A stretch of DNA of 35,308 nucleotides from an uncultured Verrucomicrobiota bacterium (GCA_903863315.1 CAIPBN010000374.1:1-35308); one strand, 5' to 3'; numbered from the stretch's first letter, positions 15,570 through 24,305 are shown. Notes: a model not told the origin generated them from the letters alone. Program-made: numbers and translations.

Positions 15570-16183
15570 CCGACTCCTTCGCCCTGCTCGACGAACCGCG
15601 CCGACCTTGGCTGGATGCCACTGCGCTCAAGGCCAAGTTTCTCGCCCGCTCCGCCGAGGTGCATCCTGATCGTGTCCACAGCGCGCCTGAAGCCGAGCGC
15701 GCCGCCGCACAGGAGCGTTACACCGCGCTGAACGCCGCGTTCAACACGCTGCGGGAGCCGAAGGACCGCTTGCAGCATCTGCTCGAACTGGAGTCCGGCG
15801 CGAAGCCGGGGAACATCCAGTCCACGCCCGCCGAACTTACCGACCTGTTCTTCGAGGTGGGCCGCCTGTGCCGCGACGTGGATTTCTTTCTGCTGGAGAA
15901 AGGCCGCGCGAACTCGCCGTTGCTCAAGGTGAAGATGTTCCAGCGCGCAATGGACTGGACGAATCAGATCAACGCGCTGCAACAGCGGCTTAACGCGAAG
16001 CGCGGCGAGTTGGAATCGCAGGTGCAGGCGATGAACGAGACATGGGCAACGGCTCCCTTGGAGCCGGAGGCGCGGCGGGCCGCATTGCCGCTGCCGCGGC
16101 TGGAGCAGCTTTATCGGACGTTCAGCTTCCTCAGCCGGTGGACGGCGCAGTTGCAGGAGCGCGTGGTGCAACTGGCGTTCTGA
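15566..16183 (+). CDS. hscB: HscB-like J-domain co-chaperone
   Basis: HscB helps the HscA Hsp70 release Fe-S clusters from the scaffold IscU. The 205-residue protein begins with a J-domain (FALLDEPRRPWLD) holding the essential HPD at 33-35 (SAEVHPDRVH). TALNAAFNTLREPKDRLQHL and a helical C-terminal domain follow, as in HscB. GTG 15566 is chosen because it overlaps the previous stop codon as GTGA and has GAGAG nine bases upstream; ATG 15545 would add seven residues. No iscU, hscA or fdx gene is next to it, so function is inferred from family and coupling to the Fe-S carrier. Confidence 0.82.
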   Translation: MTDSFALLDEPRRPWLDATALKAKFLARSAEVHPDRVHSAPEAERAAAQERYTALNAAFNTLREPKDRLQHLLELESGAKPGNIQSTPAELTDLFFEVGRLCRDVDFFLLEKGRANSPLLKVKMFQRAMDWTNQINALQQRLNAKRGELESQVQAMNETWATAPLEPEARRAALPLPRLEQLYRTFSFLSRWTAQLQERVVQLAF

Positions 16184-16192
16184 CTTTTACCT

Positions 16193-16264
16193 CCTGCTCG
16201 TAATCCTGCTCCGCCGTCGGCCGATGGATTCCGAGGAGCAGGATTAAGATTATGAGCACGAGGG
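16193..16264. repeat. Intergenic palindromic repeat upstream of clpP
   Basis: TAATCCTGCTCC (16201-16212) and GGAGCAGGATTA (16235-16246) are perfect 12-bp arms around a 22-base centre. Partly complementary CTGCTCG and GAGCACGAGG lie on the outside. The repeated GCTC/TAATC wording resembles palindromic repeats recalled from Verrucomicrobia intergenic regions. It could act as a REP-like element or protect the hscB transcript 3' end. It lacks a T-tract. Confidence 0.6.
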
Positions 16265-16316
16265 GAAGCCCCGCCCTTGCACTCCACCCGACCGGGCGTT
16301 ACCGTCCGCCCCTTAA

Positions 16317-16958
16317 ATGAACGATCCAAAAAACAGCTTACTGGTGCCGATGGTCGTGGAACAGACCGGTCGCGGCGAGCGCGGCTACGACATCTACTCG
16401 CGGTTGCTGATCGACCGCATCGTCTTCCTCGGCACGCCGGTGGATGACATGGTGGCCAACGTCATCATCGCGCAGCTCCTCTTCCTCCAGATGAACGACC
16501 CGAAGAAGGACATTCATCTCTACATCAACTCGCCCGGCGGCAGCGTCACGGCGGGTCTTGCGATCTATGACACGATGCAGTTCATGACCTGCGACGTGAA
16601 CACCTACTGCATCGGGCAGGCGGCCAGCATGGGCGCGGTGCTGCTCTGCGGCGGCACGAAGGGCAAGCGCTACGCGCTGCCGAACGCGAACATCATGATT
16701 CACCAAGTGCTCGGTGGCGCGGAGGGCCAGGCCAGTGACGTGGAAATCCGCGTCAAATACATGCTCAAGCTCAAGCAGCGCCTCAACGAAATCATCGCCA
16801 AGCACACCGGCCAGCCCGTGGACGTGGTCGAGAAGGCCTGCGACCGCGACAACTTCATGTCCTCCGAGGAGGCGAAGGCCTTCGGGCTCGTGGATGAAGT
16901 CGTCGCCTCGCGGAAGCAAATTCCCGGGCTGCCCGAGAAGAGCAGCGTGGCCGCTTAA
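16317..16958 (+). CDS. clpP: ATP-dependent Clp protease proteolytic subunit
   Basis: The barrel-forming serine peptidase of ClpXP. The 213-residue protein has the catalytic triad S104 (QAASMGA), H129 (NIMIHQ) and D178 (CDRDNF). INSPGGSVTAGLAIYD is also typical. The N-terminal region is short, so little or no propeptide is expected. clpX follows 26 bases downstream, and the two form the usual operon. No tig gene precedes it; the upstream 133-bp gap holds a palindromic repeat and an unclear promoter. Confidence 0.97.
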   Translation: MNDPKNSLLVPMVVEQTGRGERGYDIYSRLLIDRIVFLGTPVDDMVANVIIAQLLFLQMNDPKKDIHLYINSPGGSVTAGLAIYDTMQFMTCDVNTYCIGQAASMGAVLLCGGTKGKRYALPNANIMIHQVLGGAEGQASDVEIRVKYMLKLKQRLNEIIAKHTGQPVDVVEKACDRDNFMSSEEAKAFGLVDEVVASRKQIPGLPEKSSVAA

Positions 16959-16984
16959 TTGATTCACACTTCATCGCTTTCGCC

Positions 16985-18247
16985 GTGGCTCGCCCGCACA
17001 ATCTCACGCTCTGCTCCTTCTGCGGCAAATCCCACGCCGAGGTGAAGAAGCTCATCGCCGGTCCCGGGGTCTATATCTGCGACAACTGCATCCACGTCTG
17101 CAAGGGCGTGCTCGACAAGGAACTTGCGGCGGACACCAAGCGCACCACGCCCAAGCTCAAAGTCCCCAAGCCGGCGGCCATCAAGCGCGAGCTGGATCAG
17201 CATTGCATCGGCCAGGAGCACGCCAAGCGGACGCTCGCGGTCGCCGTCCACAACCACTACAAGCGCATCATCCACGCCCAGAAAGGCGCGGCGGACGCCC
17301 GGCATGCCGACGTGGAGATTGAGAAGAGTAACATCCTTGTCATCGGCCCCACTGGCTGCGGCAAGACCCTGCTCGCCCGCACGCTGGCGCACATTCTCGA
17401 TGTGCCCTTTGCCATCGCCGACGCCACCACGCTCACCGAGGCCGGTTACGTGGGCGAGGACGTGGAGAACATCATCCTGCGCCTGCTCCAGGCCGCCGAT
17501 TATGATGTCGGCCGCGCGCAGGTCGGCATCGTCTATGTGGACGAAATCGACAAGATCGCGCGCAAGACCGAGAACGTCTCCATCACCCGTGACGTGTCCG
17601 GCGAGGGCGTGCAGCAGGCGCTGCTCAAGATGCTCGAAGGCACCGTCTGCAACGTTCCGCCCGCCGGCGGCCGCAAGCATCCGCATCAGGAATACATCAA
17701 GGTGGACACCACCAACATTCTGTTCATCTGTGGCGGCGCGTTTGTCGGGCTGGACAAGGTGATTCAGCGCCGGCTGGGCAACCGCGTGATGGGCTTCAGC
17801 GCGGCGCAGCACGCGCTTAGCTCCGTGGAGAAGCGCGAAGTGCTCGCGAAGGTTGAGCCGGAGGACTTGCTGGCGTTTGGCTACATCCCGGAGCTGATTG
17901 GCCGCCTGCCCATGGTCACGGTGTTGGAGGAGCTGACCGAGGAGCAGTTGATCAGCATCCTCACCGAGCCGCGCAACGCGCTGGTGAAACAGTTCAGCAA
18001 ACTGCTGTGGATGGAAGACGTGACGCTCGAGATCACGCCCGACGCACTGCACGAACTGGCCACGCAGGCCATCAAGAAGGGCACCGGCGCGCGCGCGCTG
18101 CGGGCGCTGCTGGAGAAGCTGATGCTCGATGTGATGTATGACATCCCCGGCGCGGACGATGTAGAGAAGGTGACGATTACCGCCGCCATCGTGCGTGGTG
18201 AAGCGCCGCCGCTGGTCCAGCGCAAGCCCGCGCAGGCGGCGGCGTGA
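16985..18247 (+). CDS. clpX: ATP-dependent Clp protease ATP-binding subunit ClpX
   Basis: The AAA+ unfoldase that feeds substrates to ClpP. The 420-residue protein has the N-terminal zinc finger (C10, C13, C32, C35), Walker A GPTGCGKT at 121-128, Walker B VDEID with D186 and E187, the pore loop region GYVGED, and the RKHPHQEYIKVDTTNILF stretch. The ClpP-binding loop, IGF in E. coli, reads MGF at 269-271. Sensor 2 GTGARALRALLEK is intact. The start is GTG 16985; it puts the zinc finger at the normal distance. It is co-transcribed with clpP. Confidence 0.97.
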   Translation: MARPHNLTLCSFCGKSHAEVKKLIAGPGVYICDNCIHVCKGVLDKELAADTKRTTPKLKVPKPAAIKRELDQHCIGQEHAKRTLAVAVHNHYKRIIHAQKGAADARHADVEIEKSNILVIGPTGCGKTLLARTLAHILDVPFAIADATTLTEAGYVGEDVENIILRLLQAADYDVGRAQVGIVYVDEIDKIARKTENVSITRDVSGEGVQQALLKMLEGTVCNVPPAGGRKHPHQEYIKVDTTNILFICGGAFVGLDKVIQRRLGNRVMGFSAAQHALSSVEKREVLAKVEPEDLLAFGYIPELIGRLPMVTVLEELTEEQLISILTEPRNALVKQFSKLLWMEDVTLEITPDALHELATQAIKKGTGARALRALLEKLMLDVMYDIPGADDVEKVTITAAIVRGEAPPLVQRKPAQAAA

Positions 18248-18254
18248 GCGCAAT

Positions 18255-18316
18255 GGAGCGCGGACGCCCACGTCCGCAGCTTGCCCTCCCATCCCGGACA
18301 TCGGCGTCCGTGCTCC
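18255..18316. repeat. Imperfect palindrome between convergent clpX and kinase genes
   Basis: GGAGCGCGGACGCC (18255-18268) and GGCGTCCGTGCTCC (18303-18316) are inverted with one mismatch. The left arm also folds on itself as GCGGACG-CCCA-CGTCCGC (18260-18277). The element fills the 68-bp convergent gap. It could be a two-way transcript end or a dispersed REP-like repeat. No T-tract is present. Confidence 0.6.
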
Positions 18317-20046
18317 TAGCCCACCGGTAGCGTGATGGTGAAGGACGTCCCCTCGCCGGGCTTGGACTGAACTTTCACTTCGCCCCGGTGGGTTTCGATC
18401 ACGCGGGCCACAATCGCCAGTCCCAGTCCGGTGCCTTTCGCCTTGGTGGTTGCCAGCAGCGAGCTGAAGGCCTTTTTCTGCTGCTCCTCGGTCATGCCCG
18501 CGCCTGTGTCGGTGAATTCAATGGCCACATGGGTCGGCTCCTTGCGCGTGCGCGGCTGCCGGATCACGCGGGTGGTGACGGTGAGCCGGCCGCCCTTGGG
18601 CATGGCTTCCACGGCATTGAGCGTGAGGTTGAGAAAGGCCTGCTCCAACTGGGTGGCATCGGCCTGGACGGCGGGCAGGTGCGGGGCCAGGTCGCGCACG
18701 ATCTCCACCCGCTGCTGGCGGAGCTTGTGGCGGGTGAGCAGGCTCAGATCGTCGAGGAGTTGGTTCACGTTCACGGGCACGAGCTGCGGCTCGGTGCTGC
18801 GCGCGAAGTCGAGCACCTGCTCCACGACGCGGTTCAAGTGATCCATCTTCTCGCCCATGATCTTGGTGTCCTGCGTGCGCGGGTCGCCCGGGGGGAACTT
18901 CAAGTCGAGCGAGTGATAGAGCATTTTCATCACCGTCAGCGGGTTGCGAATCTCGTGCGCGACCTCGGCGGCGAGCAGGCCCAGCGCGGAGAGGCGCTCG
19001 TTCTGGCGGAGCAATTCCTCGACATCCACGATGCGCTCGTAGAGCCGCGCCTTCTCAATGGCGATGCCGGACAGCTCGGCCAGCGCGGCGAGGATGCGGA
19101 CTTCCTCATTCGAGAAGACATGCGGTTCGCCCTTGTAAACATTGAGCACGCCCAGCACCTGTCCGCCAAAGAGCAGCGGCACGCTCAGCAGCGCGACCAG
19201 CCCTTCCTGCCGTGCCAGCCGCACGTTCTGGTAACGGCCCGAGGTCTGGACGTTCTCGTCCTGCACCGGACGGCGGCGGCGGACCACGTTGCCAACGAGG
19301 CTTTCGGCCACGCTCAGGCGCGGGCGGGCTATGTAATCAGGGCCGGCCCCATGGCTGGCGCGCGACTCCAGCCACTCCTTGGACTCGTCCAGCAGCAGCA
19401 GGGAGGCCATGCGGGCGTCCATGAGCTGGCTGGCCTCGCGGGTGATGACCTGCAGGGCGTCGGCCAGGTTCAACGTGGAATTGATCGCCTGCCCCACGCT
19501 GGCCAGCGACTCGAAGAGCCGGGCCTTGAGGCGAAGTTGTTCGTAAAGCCAGGTGTTCTGGATGACTCGTGCCGCCTGGAGCGCAAGTTCCTGAAGCAAC
19601 GTCTGGTCTTCCGGCGTGAAGGCGTCGATACGGTCGGCATCCACGTTCAACACACCGCGCACCTCGTTGTTGAGCAGCAGTGGCACGGCGAGCTCTGAAC
19701 GCACTTCCGCGCGCAGCCGCACGTAACGCGGATCACGCGTCACATCGCCCACGCGGGCGGGCTGGCCGGTGCGCGCGACCCAGCCGGTGATGCCCACTCC
19801 CACGGGCAGCCGGCAGTCGGCCAGGTCCGGCGGCAGGCCGTAGGAGGCGTGGATTTCCACGTAGCGGGAGGTGGGGTTTACCAGCACGACCGAGCCACTG
19901 GCGGCGCGCATGAGCCGCACCGCCTCGCGCAGGATGAGTTGCAGCGCCTCCTGCGCATCGAGCGTGGAGTGAATGACATGCCCGACTTGGTTCAGCAGTT
20001 CGAGCCGCTCACAGCGGGCCCGGAGTTGTTCAAGTTCATCGTTCAT
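18316..20046 (-). CDS. Cytoplasmic sensor histidine kinase with two GAF domains
   Basis: A 576-residue two-component kinase without transmembrane segments. GAF domains cover about 25-165 and 180-335. The HisKA helix follows, with phosphorylated H364 in AEVAHEIRNPL. The HATPase domain has the N-box asparagine N477 (LNAVE), G1 DTGAG at 513-517 and G2 GTGLGL at 538-543. The GAF domains probably bind a small ligand or sense redox; they lack an obvious bilin-attachment cysteine. No receiver gene is adjacent, so the partner is unknown. It starts nine bases after the lptG-type gene, which suggests one operon linking it to envelope assembly. Confidence 0.9.
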   Translation of the reverse strand: MNDELEQLRARCERLELLNQVGHVIHSTLDAQEALQLILREAVRLMRAASGSVVLVNPTSRYVEIHASYGLPPDLADCRLPVGVGITGWVARTGQPARVGDVTRDPRYVRLRAEVRSELAVPLLLNNEVRGVLNVDADRIDAFTPEDQTLLQELALQAARVIQNTWLYEQLRLKARLFESLASVGQAINSTLNLADALQVITREASQLMDARMASLLLLDESKEWLESRASHGAGPDYIARPRLSVAESLVGNVVRRRRPVQDENVQTSGRYQNVRLARQEGLVALLSVPLLFGGQVLGVLNVYKGEPHVFSNEEVRILAALAELSGIAIEKARLYERIVDVEELLRQNERLSALGLLAAEVAHEIRNPLTVMKMLYHSLDLKFPPGDPRTQDTKIMGEKMDHLNRVVEQVLDFARSTEPQLVPVNVNQLLDDLSLLTRHKLRQQRVEIVRDLAPHLPAVQADATQLEQAFLNLTLNAVEAMPKGGRLTVTTRVIRQPRTRKEPTHVAIEFTDTGAGMTEEQQKKAFSSLLATTKAKGTGLGLAIVARVIETHRGEVKVQSKPGEGTSFTITLPVG

Positions 20047-20055
20047 GCGGGTCCC

Positions 20056-21177
20056 TCATCGCAACCGCCGGATCAACCAGAAGCCGATGGCGGCAAAGAT
20101 GGCGTTGGGGCCCCAGCCCGCCAGCCAGCCGGGCACATGCCCGCCCGTGCCCAGCACGAGCGACAGCCGCGACAGCACGAAGAAGCCGAACCCGACGCCA
20201 ATGCTCACCGCGACGCCGATGGCCACGTTGCGCCGGCCCGGCGCGGCTCCGAAGGGCAGCGCCAGCAGCACCACGACGAGGCAGGTCAGCGGGGCGGCCA
20301 GCCGGCCGTGGAACTGCGTGCTCAGCTCATCGGCCTTGGAGCCGGTCAGGTGCGGGTGGAGCCGCTGGTAGTCCAGAATCTCCGCGAGGCTGAGGCGCAG
20401 CTTCTTCGCCGCCTTCAACGCGCTGAGGGAGCTGACCTTGATCTCGCTCTTGATGAGCCGGGGAGTTTCGTTGAACTCGGGAAAGCTGATCTGGTTGGTC
20501 TGGGTGCGCACGGGGAAGTCCAAATTGGATGACTCATAAGTGAAATAGAGCGCGTTGGTGAAATGCCAGACGCCGTCCCGGTAGGCGGCCCGCTCGGCGA
20601 AGAGCACGCGCCGCATGCGGTCGGGCCCGGTCCACTCGACGTTCACCCGGAGCATTTCATGCACGTAGAGGCCGTATGCGCCGATCTTCCAAGAGCGCCC
20701 GGCAACGTCGTTGTTGAAGTTCAAGTTGCGGTGCCATTGCAGCTCCGTCTGCTGCTCGGGCTTGGTCTGGTGGCGGTTTAGCACGGCTTCCGCCGCTTCC
20801 TGCCCGTTCGGCCCGAGGAACTCGCTGCTGACGAACAACAGGACACTGAACAACAACCCCACGCCCAAGTAGGGTGCGGCCAGCCGCCACAAGCTCACGC
20901 CCGCCGCCCGGATGGCGATCAGTTCGTGGTGTCGGGCGTGCTGGGCCAGAGCGTAGAGCAGCGCCAGCAACAGGCCCATGGGCAGCACCGTGGGGAGCAT
21001 TTCGGGCGATTTGTAGAGGTAGAACTCTGCGATGTCGCGCCCGGTCAGCCCGCGCCCTTGCAGCATAGGCAGCTCGTTCATCAAGTCCGCTGACACGAAG
21101 AAGATGAAAAAGCCCCCCAAGCAGTAAAGCAGCGGGATCATCAACTCGCGCAGCAAATAGCGGTCGAGCAGGCGCAT
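20056..21177 (-). CDS. lptG: LptF/LptG-family permease (lipopolysaccharide export)
   Basis: The inner-membrane partner of the LptB2FG transporter that extracts LPS for the outer membrane. The 373-residue protein begins MRLLDRYLLRELMIPLLY, the family N-terminal signature. The YjgP/YjgQ layout is complete: three helices at the N-terminus, a periplasmic beta-jellyroll of about 150 residues (NFNNDVAGRSW to KSEIKVS), and three helices at the C-terminus. The DELSTQFHGRLAAPLTCLV motif precedes the last helices. ATG 21177 is preferred over a start 27 codons upstream that lacks homology. LptF versus LptG is not certain. The histidine kinase follows nine bases later. Confidence 0.85.
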   Translation of the reverse strand: MRLLDRYLLRELMIPLLYCLGGFFIFFVSADLMNELPMLQGRGLTGRDIAEFYLYKSPEMLPTVLPMGLLLALLYALAQHARHHELIAIRAAGVSLWRLAAPYLGVGLLFSVLLFVSSEFLGPNGQEAAEAVLNRHQTKPEQQTELQWHRNLNFNNDVAGRSWKIGAYGLYVHEMLRVNVEWTGPDRMRRVLFAERAAYRDGVWHFTNALYFTYESSNLDFPVRTQTNQISFPEFNETPRLIKSEIKVSSLSALKAAKKLRLSLAEILDYQRLHPHLTGSKADELSTQFHGRLAAPLTCLVVVLLALPFGAAPGRRNVAIGVAVSIGVGFGFFVLSRLSLVLGTGGHVPGWLAGWGPNAIFAAIGFWLIRRLR

Positions 21178-21358
21178 TGCCCCGCAGCGTAAGGGCACCC
21201 CGCCGGGGCTGGCAAGCAAGCCGCCCCGAGGCAATTTAAGAGTGAAGGCCCAAGACACCCACGGCCGGGGAATTTCCTCGCCTTGGCCTGAATGCCCCGC
21301 AATAAATCCTGCCCACGTCCGTCGAAGCCTGACCTTTTGCCGTTAGCTCATCATTAAA

Positions 21359-24046
21359 ATGAAACTAAAGTCCCTCCTTGTTGCTGGCGTTTTGCTGGCG
21401 ACGTCGCTCACCCATCTGGCTGCCGCCGGCTTCGAGTTGAAGCCGGGCGAGAACGTCGCCCTCATCGGTAACGCCCTCGCTGACCGCATGCAGCATCACG
21501 GCTGGCTGGAGACACTCGTCCACGCCAAGCTGCCCAAGCACAACCTCGTGTTTCGCAACCTTGCCGCCGCCGGCGATGAAGTCGCCGGCTTTACCGACAA
21601 GCCCGACGCGAAGTTCCGTATGCGCTCGGACAACTTCGGCTCCTCCGATGACTGGCTCAAGCGCACGCAGGCCGACGTGGTCTGGGCGTTCTTCGGCTAC
21701 AACGAGTCCTTCGCTGGCGACGCCGGGCTGGACAAGTTCAAGGACGAGTTGGGCCGCTTCATCAAGCACACCCAAGGTCAGAACTACAGCGGCAAGGGCA
21801 ACGCCCGGCTGGTGCTCTTCTCCCCCATTGCTGCCGAACCGAGCAACGACCCCAACCGCGCCAAAGCCGAGCCGCTGAACGCCAACTTGAAGAAATACAG
21901 CGCCGCCATGGCCGAGGTGGCCAAGGCCGGGAATGTCCCGTTCGTGGACCTTTTCGCCATCTCCTCGGAGCTCTACGGCCGGGCGGCGAAGACCGGCCAG
22001 ACGCTGACTTTCAACACCATCCACCTCACCGAGGCGGGCGACAAGGCACTCGCGCCTGAGGCCTTCCGCGCGCTGTTTGGCGAGACGGCTCCCGGCGGCA
22101 ATCTCGACAAGCTCCGTGCCGCCGTGCTGGAGAAGAACCACGACTGGCACCAGCGCTACCGCACGGTGGACGGCTACAACGTCTATGGCGGCCGCTCCAA
22201 ACTTTCCTTCCCCGTAGAAGGCGCGGCGGCCAAGAGCAAGGACGCCCCGAAAATCACCAACTACGACGTCATGCAGGATGAGATGGCCCAGCGCGACGTG
22301 AAAACTGCCAACCGCGACAAGGTTGTCTGGGCCGTGGCCAAAGGCGGCACGGCAAAGGTGGATGACAGCAACCTCCCGCCCGTGCGCACGCTCAAGTCCA
22401 ACCGCCCGGATGATTTCTACAAGCCTTTCCCCAGCGGCGAGGAGGCCATCAAGCACATGACTGTTGCCAAGGGTGCCAAGATCACGCTGGTCGCCGAGGA
22501 GAAGCAATTCCCCGAACTGGCCAGCCCTGTGCAGATGGGCTTCGACACCAAGGGCCGCCTTTGGGTCGCCGCCTGGCCGAGCTATCCCGAACTGCGCCCG
22601 ACGGACAAGGTGTTCGACAAGCTGCTCGTCTTTGACCTCGGCGCGGACGGCAAGGCGAAGAAGGTCACGACCTTCCTCGACGGCCTGAACTGCCCGACTG
22701 GCTTCCAGTTCCAAAAGGACGGCGTGCTCGTGGTGCAGGCCCCGGATGTCTGGTTCGCGCGCGACACGAATGGCGATGGCAAGGCCGACTGGAAGGAGCG
22801 CGTCGTCATGGGACTCGATTCCGCGGACTCCCACCACACGGCGAATGCGATGGCCTACGGTCCCGGGGGCGACACCTTCCTGAGCGACGGTGTCTTCCAC
22901 CGCACGCAGATGGAGACCGCCTACGGCCCGCCCGTGCGCAACAGCGACGGCTGCATCTACCGTCTCGAACCGCTCACGGGCAAACTGGAGCGCTACATCC
23001 CCTATGGCTTCGCCAATCCGCACGGCAAAGTCTTCGACCGTTGGGGCAACGACATCATCACCGACGCCACCGGCAACGCGAACTACTTCGGCCCGGCCTT
23101 CAGTGGCATGATTGATGCCCCCGCCAAGCACGGGAAGCTGAACGAGTTTTGGAAGCGCCCGTCCCGCCCGTGCCCTGGCACCGGCATGGTTTCCAGCCGC
23201 CACTTCCCGGAGGACTGGCAGGGAAATTTCCTCAACGCCAACGTCATTGGCTTCCAGGGCATCTTCCGCGTGAAAGTCACCGAGGACGGTGCCGGACTCA
23301 AAGGCGAGACCCTCGAAGACCTCGTGAAGGGCGACAACGCGATGATTCCCAACTTCCGCCCGTCCTGCATGGCCGTCGCGCCGGATGGCTCCATCTATTT
23401 CTGCGACTGGGCCAAGGAGCTGATCGGCCACATGCAGCATCACATCCGTGACCCCGGCCGCGACAAAACCCACGGCCGCATCTACCGCATCACCTTCGAG
23501 GGCCGCGACCTGCTCAAGCCGGTCAAGATAGACGGCGAACCCGTTGAGAAGCTGCTCGAAGCTCTCAAAACGCCCGAGGACGATGTCCGCACCCGCGCGA
23601 AGATCGAGTTGAGCAAGCACGACTCTGCCAAGGTTGTCGCCGCCACCAAGAAGTGGGCCGCCGGCCTGAGCAAGACCGACAAGGATTACGCCCATCACCT
23701 GACCGAGGCCCTCTGGGTCCACCAGTGGCACAACATCGTGGACGAGGCCTTGCTGAAGGACGTGCTCCGCTCCCCGGATTACCACGCCCGCGCCGCCGCC
23801 ACCCGCGTCCTCTGCTACTGGCGCGACCGCGTGAAGGACCCGCTCGCCCTTCTGAAGGTGCAGGCCGCTGACGACCATCCGCGCGTCCGCCTCGAAGCCA
23901 TCCGCGCATGCAGCTTCTTCACCACCAGCGCCGCCGCCGAAGTCGCCCTCGGCGCGTTGGAGAAGGAGGCGGACCCGAACAAGCCCGATTATTACATCAA
24001 GTATTGCCTCGACGAGACGCTCAAGCAGCTCGGCAAATACAAGTAG
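21359..24046 (+). CDS. Secreted SGNH-like, beta-propeller and HEAT-repeat protein
   Basis: An 895-residue protein with a signal peptide (residues 1-23, ending THLAAA). The first domain (about 28-245) resembles SGNH hydrolases: VALIGNALADRM, FFGYNES and NTIHLTEAG. The usual serine (GDS) and aspartate (DxxH) are replaced by GNA and NTIH, so it is probably not a normal esterase. A beta-propeller of the PVC membrane-bound dehydrogenase type (about 365-700) follows, with DTNGDGKADWKERV, an EF-hand-like calcium loop. The C-terminus (about 710-895) is helical and HEAT-like. Related planctomycete and verrucomicrobial proteins often end in a CxxCH cytochrome domain; none is present here. The function is unknown; binding or oxidation of a polysaccharide-derived substrate is only a guess. 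A strong terminator follows. Confidence 0.75.
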   Translation: MKLKSLLVAGVLLATSLTHLAAAGFELKPGENVALIGNALADRMQHHGWLETLVHAKLPKHNLVFRNLAAAGDEVAGFTDKPDAKFRMRSDNFGSSDDWLKRTQADVVWAFFGYNESFAGDAGLDKFKDELGRFIKHTQGQNYSGKGNARLVLFSPIAAEPSNDPNRAKAEPLNANLKKYSAAMAEVAKAGNVPFVDLFAISSELYGRAAKTGQTLTFNTIHLTEAGDKALAPEAFRALFGETAPGGNLDKLRAAVLEKNHDWHQRYRTVDGYNVYGGRSKLSFPVEGAAAKSKDAPKITNYDVMQDEMAQRDVKTANRDKVVWAVAKGGTAKVDDSNLPPVRTLKSNRPDDFYKPFPSGEEAIKHMTVAKGAKITLVAEEKQFPELASPVQMGFDTKGRLWVAAWPSYPELRPTDKVFDKLLVFDLGADGKAKKVTTFLDGLNCPTGFQFQKDGVLVVQAPDVWFARDTNGDGKADWKERVVMGLDSADSHHTANAMAYGPGGDTFLSDGVFHRTQMETAYGPPVRNSDGCIYRLEPLTGKLERYIPYGFANPHGKVFDRWGNDIITDATGNANYFGPAFSGMIDAPAKHGKLNEFWKRPSRPCPGTGMVSSRHFPEDWQGNFLNANVIGFQGIFRVKVTEDGAGLKGETLEDLVKGDNAMIPNFRPSCMAVAPDGSIYFCDWAKELIGHMQHHIRDPGRDKTHGRIYRITFEGRDLLKPVKIDGEPVEKLLEALKTPEDDVRTRAKIELSKHDSAKVVAATKKWAAGLSKTDKDYAHHLTEALWVHQWHNIVDEALLKDVLRSPDYHARAAATRVLCYWRDRVKDPLALLKVQAADDHPRVRLEAIRACSFFTTSAAAEVALGALEKEADPNKPDYYIKYCLDETLKQLGKYK

Positions 24047-24068
24047 CCCCGGCAGTTCAGATGCTCCG

Positions 24069-24097
24069 AGAGCCGGCGGGCAACCGCCGGCTCTTTT
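24069..24097 (+). terminator. Intrinsic terminator after the secreted protein
   Basis: AGAGCCGGCGG (24069-24079) and CCGCCGGCTCT (24084-24094) form a perfect 11-bp stem closed by a GCAA tetraloop, followed by TTT. It lies 22 bases after the stop codon. Confidence 0.92.
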
Positions 24098-24305
24098 GCT
24101 TGCGGTCTGTCCGATGCAGAGGCGGCTGCCCAGCGGACTCAACCAGTAGCGGCGTGTTCTCCGCCGGCTGAGCCGAGTTGGTCATGATCCCATTTCAAAA
24201 TCGGGCAACCGGAGCGAAATAGTCACTTGTCAACGCGCCGCGAAGTGACATGTTCGGCCGCGTCTTTAATCGAGCGATGCTCCTACAAACTTCATTGGCG
24301 CTTCA
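24098..24305. other. Intergenic region before the receiver gene
   Basis: 208 bases without a recognisable gene. The only structure seen is a 7-bp inverted repeat, GTCACTT (24222-24228) and AAGTGAC (24243-24249), with a 14-base centre. It sits 57 bases before the receiver gene and could be a regulator site. No convincing -10/-35 pair was found. Confidence 0.3.

Noticed and set aside
21365..24142. 925-codon open frame on the minus strand opposite the large secreted protein
   Set aside because: It mirrors the codon structure of the real gene in high-GC DNA. It has no signal peptide, domain or recognisable motif, and it runs through the plus-strand terminator. The plus-strand protein has clear domains.
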